Positions 45,543 to 59,800 of a DNA stretch of 64,000 nucleotides are shown here, in pieces. Source of the DNA: Megalobrama amblycephala (taxonomy: Eukaryota > Chordata > Actinopteri > Cypriniformes > Xenocyprididae); the NCBI RefSeq assembly GCF_018812025.1, contig NC_063049.1, positions 3,782,917-3,846,916 of the forward strand, written 5' to 3'. The translations under genes and the position numbers were made by a program. Each line of letters begins with the position of its first letter. The first letter of the stretch is position 1. The notes under the pieces were generated by a model. It worked only from the letters and a program-made list of their open reading frames with translations. It had not been told where the DNA came from and ran no database searches.

Positions 45543-48500
45543 CTGATGGAGATAAAACACATCACAATCAGGAATCATCAATCTGTGCATCTTTTAATCT
45601 ACACTGTAAACATGATTTCTGCTGCTTGTTAAATGAACTTCATTAAAATGAGTTAAACCACACAATTACTGCACATTCTGTCCTGATTTAATGGAGTAAA
45701 TCCACTTAAACACGTCAAACTGAAGTTCACTTCATCATTTGTGTTGAACGAACTGAAACTGGGCAGTTCCCAGCATGCTTTGCTCTGGTCTGGATCTATT
45801 CCAGAGTCTTGAGTTCATGTAGGATTTGTCTCAGATCTGAACTTGATTTAGGATCTTCTCCTCTCTCACAGAATGTGCTACTTTCCCATAGACTAGAGTG
45901 CTACCATAGACGTCTCTCGAGTTGCTGTGATCTTTTTTAGCGCTCTGTGGTGTGACTGACACATCGCTGAAGCGCTTCAGTTCAAACAGAAGCAGAGCTC
46001 ACGTGAACCGATCATCTCTTCCACTTTACAACACAAAATAAACATGAATGGATGAATGATGAATGAATACCTAAGGTATGTTGAAAGATCCAGTACAACT
46101 TACTGAAATCAGTATCATGTCATATGTAACGTTAATCGATCAATCATTGTTTCAACCGCAGAAAAGCAGCAATAAAATAGCTTGTAAAAATGTCACAGTT
46201 ACCATAATATTTACCTCAAAAAAGCCGTTCAATGTCAAATAAACATGTTAATCAGCTACAAAAATGAACTTGGAGAGGAGCATTTTGATATGTGACTATA
46301 GGCCATTGCATATTCATGTACTTAACGTGCTTCAATATTGAATGAATAAATCCGTTTATGACGGCCACCATTTAAATGTTTAGGTCCATATTAAAAATGA
46401 GTAGAAACAAAATTATGTCATTAAAAATTTATTATAACCTTATTATAAAACTTATTTATGTCGTCATGTCAAGTCACCTTCATTTATATAGCGCTTTTTA
46501 CAATGCAGATTGTGTCAAAGCAGCTTTACATTGATAATTGGTATATAATTATGTGTAAATAAGTAGCTTACAAAACAATTAAAGCTGCAGTAGGTAACTT
46601 TTGTAAAAATGTATTTTTTACATATTTGTTAAACCTGTCATTATGTCCTGACAGTAGAATATGAGACAGATAATCTGTGAAAAAAATCAAGCTCCTCTGG
46701 CTCCTCCCAGTGGTCCTATTGCCATTTCCAGAAATACACCGCTCCCGGTAAGAAACAACCAATCAGAGCCAGGAGGAGTGTCTTAGCAGTGTCAATCAAG
46801 CTGGCGTGCGCGCTGATCACACTCCTGTCATGCAGCGCGTACAGGCGTCAAATTCAAGATTACCCGTGTGCCGCAGCTTTGCTCATGGCGGAAAAACAAT
46901 CCAAACTGCCATTTCCTCGAGTGGCACCTGCTCATAAAATAAAGACGGGTAAACGGAAAAAGACAGATGACGATGATAAAAAAGCCAAAAAGAAAGAATT
47001 AGATAGAGCCCGAAATAAAACGAGGGTAAATATCGGAGCGACTTTTCCGAGGTGGAGGGAGCTACGTGTCCTGAAAGGATTAAAAACTGATGCAGAGTCA
47101 GCCACATTTCTGCTTGACAAGTAAGTATCTGTCACGAATACAGCTCCTCCGGTGCATCCTCCGGACCACCGGAGGGAACCCTCACCGGAATACTGATTCG
47201 CACCCATCCGGACTCCATTTCCCAGAGGCCCGCATTCTGGGACTGATCACCTCTCACCTGCACCATATCACACCACACTATTTAAGATGCACACACACAC
47301 CTAGTCGTGAAGTCTTGATTTGCTACCAGTGATCATTTCTGAGCGTTTATTTGTGGATTGATTTATTGTTACGACCTGGACTGCTTTACTCTGCTGAACC
47401 TTGCTGCCTACCCCGAACCTTGCCTGACCATCGATTCTGAACTATTGCTGCCTGTCTCGATCCTTGCCTGTGACTCAACCTTGTTTACTGCCGCCAGCCC
47501 TGAACTTCTGCCTGTCCCCGTTTACGGTACTGCCTTGCCCAAGTTTGTGTTTGCCTGTCTTTTACAATAAAGCTGCAAATGGATCCGCTATCTCCAGACT
47601 CTTCATTACAGTATCCCTGCTTGATTTGTTTCATTTTTTAAGAACTACACAACTAAGATAATTTCAAAACAGGCCTGCCCGTCCCCTGCCTGATGCTTCC
47701 TCTTCTCCCTGCCCGGTGACTCCTCGAAGGCGCTGTGGGTGTGAATTCCTCGTCGGAGCTCATTGACTCGGTGTCAAAACTCTAGCCGCATAACATACAG
47801 ATAAAATGTCACGCACTGTGCAAAGCAACTATTGAAACCTACTAATTCACTGGCTTGTCATGTTGCTGAAATAATGTACTAGCAAACCTTATTTAGCATT
47901 ACATATCGATAGAATAATTACTTGCATACTGTAACGTTAGTTACCGTTATATTATCATACTAGCTCTTTATTACTTATAGAAATAGTGCAACGTCATATA
48001 GTTACATTACATGTATTGCAAAATACGTAATGTTTTGAGGACCAAGTTTGTAGTCAAAGTATGGGCAGGCCATAGTCAATGTAAATCATATTGTTGATGT
48101 TTCATCTGTACCAGTGAATGTGCCATAACTGTTTACCCGCCTTACTAGCCTGCGCGTTCACGGCAGGCTCCATTGTGATGGGGGAGGAGCTGTGGAGGGA
48201 GGGCTGTAGCGCAGCAGAGAGCAAGGGGGAGTGACCTGTGAGTTGTGCTTGTTCAAATTTTCAGGCTAAGTCATCGTTTTCTAAAAACTCCCTACAGCAG
48301 CTTTAATTAGCCTTTAATATTATAATAATGTACCAGCTGTGGTTCCCTGTATGGTTTACAGCATTAGTTGAGAGTTTTTCTTTGAGGAAATTTGCCATGT
48401 ACTGTGCCTGATAGACCCCAAAATAATCAATATTGAATTGAACGAGATCAAATCAAACTTTGGCTGACGACCTTAAAGAAAGCAAATGAAGTGTCCAGCT

Positions 48501-49581
48501 ATAGGACTCTAGAGTCCTAATCCAGTCATCATGACTATTCAATAAATGGGTCAGGGCCATTAAAGACAAAAGGAGAGAGTCACAGTAATCTGACTCATTA
48601 GACTTACAATAAAGACAACAGGAACTGACAGAAAACTCTTTCTGGAAACTTTGCTAAAACAATCATTCATCTGATGTCATCATCTTTACCTTAAAAAGCT
48701 AAACACAATGTACTTCACCTTAGTATCTCATGTGATGTTATGTCAGGATGTAGGATCAGCAGATCATAAACAGATTCTTAAATTTGTAATCCCACACTAG
48801 GTCCTAAAAGAACTGCTTTCATTTGGTTTTACTATCATAAGTGATGCAGAAACAACACTATTGAGATTAAAATCTGCTAATAAATTTGTATAAAATACAT
48901 AAACACTAAATTTTCGATTCTAGAGGGTGTGTGATGTTACTGGTTCCCAGAAGAACATTTTAAGATTACCTCTACTTCATCTCAGGATGGGTTAATGATA
49001 TTAACATGTTTTAAAGCCAAAAATAAATGCATCCATTTATCCTAAATATAATCCATACGGCTCCAGAGGGTTAATAAAGGCCTTCTGAAACAAAGTGATG
49101 TGTTTTTATAAGAAAAATATCCATATTTAAAACTTCATAATGTAAAATAATTAGCTTCTGTCAGATGACTGATACTGCACAACTCGACTTACAGCACAAG
49201 AGTATCCCGTGACGTGATGTCTGACGCAGGATGTAGGAGTATCGTAAGATTAGACGGCTCTCACGATTTAAACAAATAGAGCTGTGCAACAAACTCAAGC
49301 TCTGTCATGCAGTGCAAATGTGCTTCAGGTGACCCGAGTTCAAGTACCGATCCAAATGTCCCCACAATGTAATATATACCTGAGTTCACCAGCCAGCGGT
49401 CCCCACAATGTAAATGGATTTATAAACATACTAAATGATGTTTTTGTGAGAAAGTAAAAGTGTGCACAGTTTCCTGTGATGGGTAGGTTTAGGGGTAGGG
49501 GCAGTGTAGGGGGAAAGAAAATACAGTTTGTACAGTATAAAATGCATTACGGCCTATGGAATGTCCCCACAATTCACAAAA

Positions 49582-49656
<75 letters not shown>

Positions 49657-50722
49657 TGTGTGTGTGTGTGTGTGTGTACTTACATTTTCGTAGTCCTGCT
49701 GTAATCCTGATCTCTCCTCCATGATCCACACTAGAAAACACACACAGTGTCACATTCACACACAGACACAAGTAAACTTTTTAGATTTCTGAAGTCATTT
49801 CTGAATTTTCTATTAAAATTCATCAAAATGGTAGTGAATAAATTATGTGGAATTAGGAGGAAATGTCCTAACAGTAGGAAAACACAAGCATATACTTTGC
49901 ACTTGGGACAAGCCTTGTTTTGTTTTTTACATTTACATGTTAATTGTTGTTTTCTTCTCACTTTAGATGCTGGAACAAAAATCATCCAGGCCACAGCATC
50001 AGAAGTGGAAACTTTGATCAAGTCGAGGCTCTGTAATGCTGGAGACTGTGATGATGAAAGAGATCCAGAAGATCAAAGATCATGAGGAGATCTACTGATG
50101 TGTCTGAGAGGATTGATTTATGCTCTATTTAATGTGTTTGATGCAGTTAGAATCGGTCATTGTTCTATAAAACATTTCATTATATTCTACTGTTCAATAG
50201 AGTCAGTAAGATATTGTATTGAAAAAAAAAAAACATATTCAACAAGGATACATTAAACTGATCAAAGATTATGTTCAAGTAAGTTAAGTTCAAGTAAGTT
50301 TGTTTGGGAGAGAGCTGGAGAAAGTAGAGCTGTCACGATAACTGAAATACTGTAATACTGACAGAACAAGGATGACAAGCAGCTTGACAAGCAAGTCAAT
50401 GAATCCTGAAAAAAGTATCACAAGTTCCAAAAAAATCTAAAGCAGTACAACTGTTTTCAACATTAATAATAATCATAAATGTTTCATGAGGAGAAAATCA
50501 TAATTTCAGAAGGATTTCTGAAGGATCATGTGACTCTGAAGACTGGAGTAATGATGCTGATTTTTATTTTAATGATGCACAAAATTATTTTACTTTTTTC
50601 CGCATTTTTGATCAAATAAATGCAGGTTTGATGAGCATTAGAGACTTTTTAAAAACATAAAAAATAGTAATGTATCCAGATTTTTGACCAGTACTGTACA
50701 TACTGCATAAATAATAATAATA

Positions 50723-50800
<78 letters not shown>

Positions 50801-53800
50801 AGTCCTTCCACTTGACCATTTTGGTGAGCTATTCTTGTTAGCCTACACTTCATCTAATAGGCCTGTAGGTGGCACCTATGCTTTATTTAATCAACTATGA
50901 TAGGTTGATCAAATTGTAAAGGGTATATCAATATACAGTTGATTTCATAAGTTTACATACACCTTGTAGAATTTGCAATATTTATATTAACACATTGCAT
51001 ATTATATTGTTTTGCACGTCATGTTGCTTAGACAGCATTCAAATGAAGTTTATCTATAGCTAAATGTTAAAAGAATATGCCTTGTTGTACAATTTTAATC
51101 TGATCTAACAGTCTTTTAAATACATTAACATTTTATTTAATATTTTTATATAATTAGTTACATTTAGCTATTCATTATAAAAAGAATTTCATTTTCCCCT
51201 TCATTTCCCATTTCTCCTTATTTAATTAACATTCTGCACATTATGTTACTTAAAGTTTGTATTTTGTAAATACTGTAAATGCTCGATCATTCCAATAAAG
51301 TTTTAACTTTATGACTGTATTTCTGTAGACTACAGTAGCTTAAATGAATCTGTTTTCACTAGTAGACTCTGTGACAGCATTCGAATAAAGTTCAAAAAAT
51401 GTGTTACTATAGCCTATGTTAAAAGAATATTTTGTTTATTATTTGTATATAGACTAAAAGCTTTAATTTCTGTAGGCGCACAAGAATCTTACAGAAGTTA
51501 ATTTACAGGAATTTAACATATTAGGCTATATTTCATTTTATATAGGTTTATTAATAATAATAGTAATAATAATAGTAATAAAATCTTAATTTGAATGCTG
51601 TCTAGGCAACATCGCAAGCAATAGGATATAATATGTTAATCTAATCATTCCTTAATTCTGCCCTTATTTCGTCATTCTTAATTAAAAATAAATATTGTTA
51701 TAGTCTTATCCATTATTATTTCTGGTAATTCCAGGTTGCTATGGTCGCGCAGGTTGTTTACACATTTAACTCGTGGCCACGAGAAAAAAATATATCGTTC
51801 CCTCACCACATGATCTCGAAGCCAAAAAATTATCATCATGTCCCCGCAAGTTTATATGTCGTGGCCAAGACAAAACTAAGTTAACCGAACATGTCCCCTC
51901 CCGGCCACCGTAGAGGACAATTGACAAACTAAAACACAACTATTAATTTAAAGGAACTTTTTGAATTTGAAGATCAAGGTAAATTGTATTAATTTGTCTT
52001 CTGGGAAACATGTAAGTATCTTCTGTTGCTTCTGAAGGGCAGTACTAAATGAAAAATATATATATTTTAAACAAAATAAGAAAAATTTCCACACATCTCC
52101 ATCCTGTTCAAAAATGTTCACCCCCCAGCTCTTTTATTTTATTTAAAATATCTAATTCAGGACAGTACTAAAAAAATATAACATTCATTTTACATGATCC
52201 CTCTTATTTTGTTAAAATAATTAACATTTTGCAGATTCTACAAGGTGTAGAAGTAAGTAAACTTATGACTTCAACTGTATACACAGGCTAAATAAAATTG
52301 ACATGAATACTAATTATTAATGCAACTTTTGGTGCTGCATGGTTTTGTGTAGTGCTTTGTAGTCAATTAAAGGGTCATGACATCAAATTTTCCTTGATCT
52401 TTTGACATATAAGAGGTCTTTGTACCATTAATACATCCTGCAAGTTCCATAACTTAAAACGTCCTCTTCATTAATACAAAAAGAAGCATTTTTATGAACA
52501 AGCTGTAAAAATACTTAATTTGAATCCGAGGTGGCAAGTGACATCACATGGGCACATTCATTTGCATACGACTGCCTCTGGAGCAAGACAACAACGCCTA
52601 CTTTTACTTTGTCACATCATTGTCTCCACCCACTGGTGTTCAGTCAAAGAGCAGCAAGTGGATCTAAAGTAACGTTAGGCCTAGTTGTTTACACTAAGAT
52701 TGTGATAATAACAAGATTGTGATGCCACACAGATGTTGTGCTGTTCCTGGCTGTGGAAAAACATCATCTTTGCATAAGTATAATACTCACACAATGTGCC
52801 GTCTGAGAGGCAGCTTTCTATGTGTGTGCTTCAGGTGTGTGCTCAGAAAATGATACATTAGAAGTTTAATCTGATATATATTTAAACAAAGTTCATTACT
52901 GCTATAATAAAAATACACATACTTGTTATAGGTCTAAAAATCTACATATCGTACTGTCACAGAGCTGCCCTCTGTTCCCTATGTTGTCCTTGCTATGTTG
53001 TCCCTTGTATAAAGACATGAACACGTATTTGAGTTTTAAAACTCTTTATTTACCTTGATGTGACATCGAGGTGGAGAGATGGATCATGCATATACACCTA
53101 CATACACCTGCAACTAGACTGTTGTGTTCAGACTGGCCACCTGAGCACTAAACCAGTGGACATTTAAACTTTTTTCATAAACTGTGGATTACCTGGGTTG
53201 GCATTCATGGGGGGCGGCCATCTTGAATTGAGTAAAAGACCTGAAAGAACTTTCATCATGCTTTTTATATTTTGCCATGTTGCATCATGGGAATGGGAGA
53301 TACCAAGTGGGGGGGTGAAGGCGTGAACATTGTTTTATGAGGTTATTGCCCTTGACTTCCTCTCATTTTTGCTGAAATGAAGCTGATAATGGGTTTTATT
53401 GTGCTATTTATATTTGTGTATTGAAGGAAATGAGGTTATGTGATCTTTAGTACTTTCCATGTAAAATTATAGTTGAGAAATGGTTGTACCCATGTGTATA
53501 AATTCTCACACAATGAAGTGGTCCAGGAGTCTAGGATTGATGTTCAGTGAGGGCAGTAGCTACTGTGGAGTACTTTGGGAATTGGGAATGTCCCCAAATA
53601 AAAAGGGAAAAACTGGCATTTACCGTCCTCCAGTCATTCATTGAAGAACGTTTGATGGTATCCTAAGTTGATGCATTGACAAGTGGTGTCAGAAGTGGGA
53701 TCAATAATGCCACCCAAGACCAGACAAGATCGAGGTACTGGGTCAGATGAACAGGTGGGGATAAGTCAGGAGGCACCTACTTCCACCGACTTACCACTAG

Positions 53801-56800
53801 CCACAGCTGCTTCCAGTGTGTGTGGTACAACTACTTCAGAGGTCTTAGTGGAGGGAACGGTGTCAGAACTGGCTGGCCTGGTTAAAGTTCTCCTGCAGTC
53901 ACAAGCCGCCCGTGACGATCAAATGGAGCAATTAATGGTGAAGCAAGATCAGCACTGGCGGAGCATGCAGCACCAATTCCAGCAGATTCAGCATCAGGTC
54001 TTAGAGATCCAGACTGGAGGGGACCGAAGGGGAAGTCAGATAACATCCATAGCTGTAAGCCCAGTGCCAACTGGAGAAGGTACCTCATCAGGAAGTATGG
54101 AGCCAAGATTACATCCCTTGACCAGAGATGATGACATTGAACAGTTCTTAACAACTTTTGAGAGGATGGCTGCAGCATGCAGATGGCCTAAAGTCAACTG
54201 GGCGATAAGACTGGTTCCCCTGTTAACGGGTAAGGCTCGAAGTGCCTATGTGGCCATGGATGGGACTGATGCTGAGGACTATGAAAAAGTCAAAGAGGCC
54301 ATACTCACAAAATATGAGATTAATGCAGAGATTTACCGGCAAAGGTTTCGCTCCTCAGAAATTCTGCCAGATGAGACCCCCCGTGAGCTTTATGTGCGGC
54401 TGAAAGATCTTTTCTCCAAATGGGTGAAGCCAGAGACGTGCACAATTCTGCAGATGTCGGAGCTTATTATCTTGGAGTAATTTATGAGAATGATAAACCC
54501 TGACATGGCAGTGTGGATTAACACTCTGAGGTCTGAGGGTATCGCCGGCGATACCACCGTGGTTTTTTCTTATCAGAGTGAAAGAGACTCAAAATACTCC
54601 ATCAATGTTGCACATACAATTAAGAGTTATACACCATTTTAATCTGTGGAATATCTTCTTTCATTTGTGTACACTCAGAGTAAAAACAAAATGTTGTGCT
54701 TTTTGCAAAATAAAGAAAACTAACATGATGCGTGATCTCTCGTCTCCCTCTGAACGAAGTCCAATCTGATAGTTCTTAGAAAATGAACTGTAACTTAGTG
54801 AATACTAATGACAAAAAAATTACACTTATGTCTAAAAAAACGTTAAGATGTCAGGTTTTAAAACATATAAGTCAAATCGAAAACAAACCTTCTGTGTTTA
54901 TGTAATCTGTATGAAAAGAGAGCCATGTCATAAGTCTGTGATTCAGCTCATTATCCGCTAATGTGGCCACGCCCACGGAGCCAGCGCTATTCAGACGCAA
55001 ATTCAGTCAATACATGCATTCGTCATCTCAATCGTGTATTTATTGTCTTCAAAAGTGTTTTGAATAGCCATATTTAGCGATCTCTTGCCTCTGTTAGTTC
55101 CTTGATTGTCACATGATATGCCTCTTCTTTTACTGAGGCATTTGTGGACAAAAGGGGCAGAGCGCCCTCCGGCTGCAAGTATGTATGATGAAAACACAGT
55201 ATCCAGCACTCATAGTAATGACAATAAATATAGAATAATAAATATTACTCCTCTGTATAGAAAATTGATATAAACATATGAGAATCCATCAATATTTCTC
55301 CAAATGTTTATGCTTTTAAGCATATTAAGAAATTATGGTCAATATAAGATTTTAAGAGTCAAAATGTGAAGCTTGAGTCTTAGATCTTTTTAATCATGTA
55401 TAGTTTGTCAACTGCACATCAACATTTAGGCTCTATAATATAACAAATATAGAAGCCTATATGAAATGCCCTAGAGGTAGGAATGTTCAGACGCTTTGCA
55501 TCACAGAAATACATTATATTTTAAAGTATAATAAAATAGAAAACCATTATTTGGTTAGAGACTTGAGACTTCTTTTAAAAACATTATAATGGCAATGTGT
55601 TCAATCTTTTGACTGGTAGTGTAATTTAACATAGGCCTATACAAAATTTTCTTCATATCATGTGCAATAATACATGCATGCATGAGATCACAAAAATCAT
55701 GTTTTTTTTTTGTCCTGAGTGGACTTTAATCCTGTTATCAGCATGATCACAGAGGGTTTTTTCACAGCCTACCTGACTGAAAGGCCTCATTAATATGCAA
55801 GTCATTTCAGGTCATTATTATTCAATTCTTTTGTCTTCTCAGGTGAGAATCACCCATTATACATGATGATTCACGCCTCCACGCATACTGTGTTTCTTGA
55901 CCAAAAGTGTCTTAGAAAATTTAAATCTCTCTATTGTTTTATATGAAGGAGTAGGAAGGATAATTTTTACTTCATACTGAAGCAAAAACTCTAGTCTACA
56001 ACCTCCAATACCCAGAATCCTTGTGAACACAGTTTTAATATATATATTTTTTGGCCTTATTTCAGTGACTTAAGTTTTTTGTTTTTTCAATAACCACGCA
56101 TAAATGTTATTCCTTCAAAAACACAAACATGTACATACATGTTCCTCACATATTATTGTAGCCTAGTTTGTGCTGAATACAGTGTAATGACACTTTTTCC
56201 ATTAATATGTTTATGAACAACTGAAAAAAGCACAAATGTCAGGGCATGTCAAAACTTCTCCAGGGCCCCAAAAATCCTCAGACCCCTGAGGGTTAAGGAG
56301 CATGATCCAGCCACGGCAGAAGAAGCAGCCAAGCTTGCAGAGAGGTACCTAGCCGCACACCGAGATACCCAGCACAGCTTCGGAGGTCGGAGTCAAAGAT
56401 GGCCAAGTAAGTCTGGGGGTGAGGGTGGTCATGCCCAATGTAAAATGAGTTTTGCGGGTAAGCAAGGGGATAGAACTCACAAGCAGGAAGTCAGATGCTA
56501 CTATTGTGGAGAGTTAGGACATACTAATCCTTGTTGTCCTTCTAGAAAGGTTAAGCATTCTGCTGTCTGTTATGTTCCCCGGCCCCGCCTGCCACACACT
56601 TCGTCCCCCGAGTCTTTGCAAACACACACCACAGAGATAGTGACGCAGGTACTTGTAAATGGTCAGTCGGCCAAGGCCTTAGGGGATACAGGTAGCACTC
56701 AGACTCTAGTACATAACAGCTTGGTACCTGAAGATGAATACATTACTCAGAACTCCATTAAAGTTTGTTGTCTACATGGAGAAGTTAGAGAGTATCCTAC

Positions 56801-59800
56801 TGCTGAGATTTATTTAACAGTGCAGGGGCAGACTTTTTTGTTACACGTGGCTGTCTCATCCCAGTTACCTCATGAGGTAGTACTAGGCCAAGATCTCCCC
56901 ATTCTCTGTGATTTGGTGTCCCAAGTTCAGTCTTGTTATGCAGTAACCCGAGCCCAGAGTGCAAGAGCCGACTTTAGTGAGTTGCCCTTTGCTGACGGTG
57001 ACTTGGAAGGGGGCGGTGAGAAAAGCCGAAAATCTAAAAAGGAAAGGCGTAAGCTTAAGTTTCAGGGTAGTGTGGAGAGTAGGCAGGTTGAGCAGCTGCC
57101 TTTGCCGGAAGGGCCTCTGAATATGACTATCCCTGAGGACATAGCTGAACTGCAAAAAAAAGATCCTACTTTGCAGGACTGGTTCCAGAAAGTGTCTGAA
57201 GTAGATGGGGTCAGAAATTACAATGTATCTTGTTTAAGGGAGGAAATGTACATCCTGAAAAAAGGTATACTCTATCAGGTGAAGGGGGAGGTTGAGGCTT
57301 TGGTACTTCCAGAATCTATGCGCCATACCGTTATGACCCTGGGACATTCTGTTCCATGGGCTGGACATTTAGGCAAGCATAAGACGTTGGCAAGGATTGC
57401 AAGTCGGTTCAGTTGGCCTAAGATATACACGGATGTAACAGAGTTCATTCGTACCTGTACAGAGTGTCAGATGACAGCTGGAAGGAGAGTTCCACCCGCA
57501 CATTTGTTACCATTGCCAGTTATTGACACACCCTTTAGTCGCCTGGGAATGGATGTAGGGGGCCCCCTGGAAAGAAGCAGGAATGGGAACAGGTACATTT
57601 TAGTAATCTGTGATTATGCCACCAAGTACCCGGAAGCCTTTGCACTTAGAACCATCAAAGCAAGACAAGTAGCTGACTGCCTTGTACAGCTGTTTTCCAG
57701 GGTAGGGATTCCCCGTGAAATTTTAACAGACCAGGGTACTAACTTTATGTCTTTGCTGTTAAAACAGGTGTACCAACTGTTGGGAATTAGGGCTATTAAG
57801 ACCACACCCTACCACCCCCAGACTGATGGGTTGGTCGAGCGCTTTAACCAAACCCTAAAACGCATGCTGCGCAAGTTTGTTTCCGAGTCAAGGTAACCAT
57901 TGGTCCCAGTCGGACCCTATCTATTGTTTGCTTACAGAGAAGTGCCACAGGCTTTCACAGGTTTCTCCCCATTTGAACTGTTATATGGCCGGCAGGTGAG
58001 AGGTCCTTTGGACCTGCTTAAGGAACAGTGGGAGGGACCCAAGGACAGTGCTTGTAGTGTGGTCCACTATGTGATCCAAATGAGAGAACGTCTGGAAGAG
58101 ATGACCTCCTTGGCCCAAGAGAACATCAAAAAAGCCCAGCACATTCAAAAAACCTGGTATGATAAGAGGGCAAGGGAGAGGTCATTTGAGCCAGGCCAAA
58201 AGGTGTTGCTGCTGCTGCCCACCAATGAGAATAAGTTGCTAGCTAAGTGGCATGGACCCTACGAGGTAGTGAGGAAAACTGGCAGTGTAACCTATGAGAT
58301 CTCCATGCCAGAGCGGGGTAAGAAAAAGCAAAACTTTCATATTAATTTGTTGAAGGAGTTCCACCACAGGGTTGAGTCGGAGGCTGCACAACTCTTTGTT
58401 CGGGTGGTCGGGGAGGAAGAGGAACCAACAGAGCAGTATTTTCCGACTGGCTGCACCCAACAAGCGGTGGATATATCCCATCTAGAGCAACCTCAAAGAG
58501 ACCAGGTAAAGCAGTTTTTGGATCCTGAGCTGTTTCAGGAGAAACCTGGGCGTACGGACATAGTGCTACACGATGTCATCCTTAGGGAGGCAACTCCAGC
58601 ACGCCAGAAGAGTTACAGGATTCCTGAATGCCTGGTAAAGGTACTTAAGGATGAACTGGACATTATGCTTTCTATGGGTGTGATTGAACCATCCCTTAGT
58701 GAGTGGTGTAGCCCCATCGTTCTAGTTCCCAAAAAGGATGGCACCCTCAGATTTTGTATTGACTTCAGACAAATTAATAGCCTGTCTAAGGTAGAACCCT
58801 ATCCGATGCCAAGGATTGATGAATTGGTGGAAAGACTGGGCAGAGCTAAATACCTATACACTGTGGACTTATGCAAGGGGTACTGGCAGGTTCCTTTAAC
58901 TGCCAGAGCCAAAGAACTGACTGCTTTCAAAACCCCTTTTGGGCTATACCATTTCCGGGTTATGCCGTTTGGCCTGCAGGGGGCACCGGCGACTTTCCAA
59001 CGTTTAATGGATCAGATCCTGCAAGGCACCAGGGAGTTTGCTGCAGCCTATCTGGACGATGTGGTCATCTTTAGTGAGACCTGGGAAGACCACTGTCAAC
59101 ATCTGAGGCAAGTCCTAGGGAGAATCAAGGCAGCAGGTCTTACCGTTAACCCGAAAAAATGTACAATAGCCAAGAGAGAGATCAGCTATTTGGGTTTTGT
59201 GATTGGAGGAGGAGTCATTCGCCCTCAGCTGGAGAAAATGGACGCTATCCGAAGTTACCGTTCCCCTACAACCAAGAAACAGGTGAGATCTTTTCTGGGT
59301 TTGTTGGGATGGTATCACAGATTTGTACCTAACTTTTCTGCCAGGGCTTCTGTGCTTACAGATCTCACTAGAGCCACAGCTCCCAACAAGGTGGTCTGGA
59401 CAGAGCAATGTGAGCGAGCTTTCCAGGACTTACGAGAGGCAGTATGTGGGGACTCTGTTCTGCTCAGCCCAGATTTCCAGAAACCGTTTATCCTGCAGAC
59501 TGATGCCTCCGGAGTTGGACTGGGGGCCGTGTTACTGCAGGAAGTGGATGGAGATCGTAGACCAGTGGCATTCTTGAGCCAGAAACTGTTCCCACGAGAA
59601 ACACGTTATTCGACAGTGGAGAAGGAGTGTCTAGCCATTAAATGGGCCACGGATTCCTTGCGGTATTACCTTCTGGGAAGACCTTTTGAGTTGGAAACCG
59701 ACCATCGAGCTTTGCAATGGCTGGAACGCATGAAAGACTCCAATGCTCGGATTACGAGATGGTCTCTTTCTCTCCAGCCCTACCAGTTTACAGTGAAATA

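Larger units (their letters stand above)
46583..48302. mobile_element. DNA transposon with TTAA target duplication (Kolobok- or piggyBac-like)
   Basis: The ends AGCTGCAGTAGGTAACTTTT and the reverse complement of AAAACTCCCTACAGCAGCT are flanked by TTAA at 46579-46582 and 48303-48306. A short coding exon with a splice donor lies inside (46885-47120), and a solo LTR (47130-47610) has inserted into it. TTAA duplications occur in piggyBac and Kolobok elements. The AG-beginning ends lean to Kolobok. No transposase core is visible. Confidence 0.65.

Noticed and set aside
49400..49585. GGGTAGGTTTAGGGGTAGGG as telomere-like sequence
   Set aside because: It is not a run of TTAGGG units; it is part of a dispersed repeat leading into a microsatellite.
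49489..49771. Threonine-histidine-rich open frames
   Set aside because: They are translations of the (TG)n tract; only the 47-bp linker exon inside is supported.
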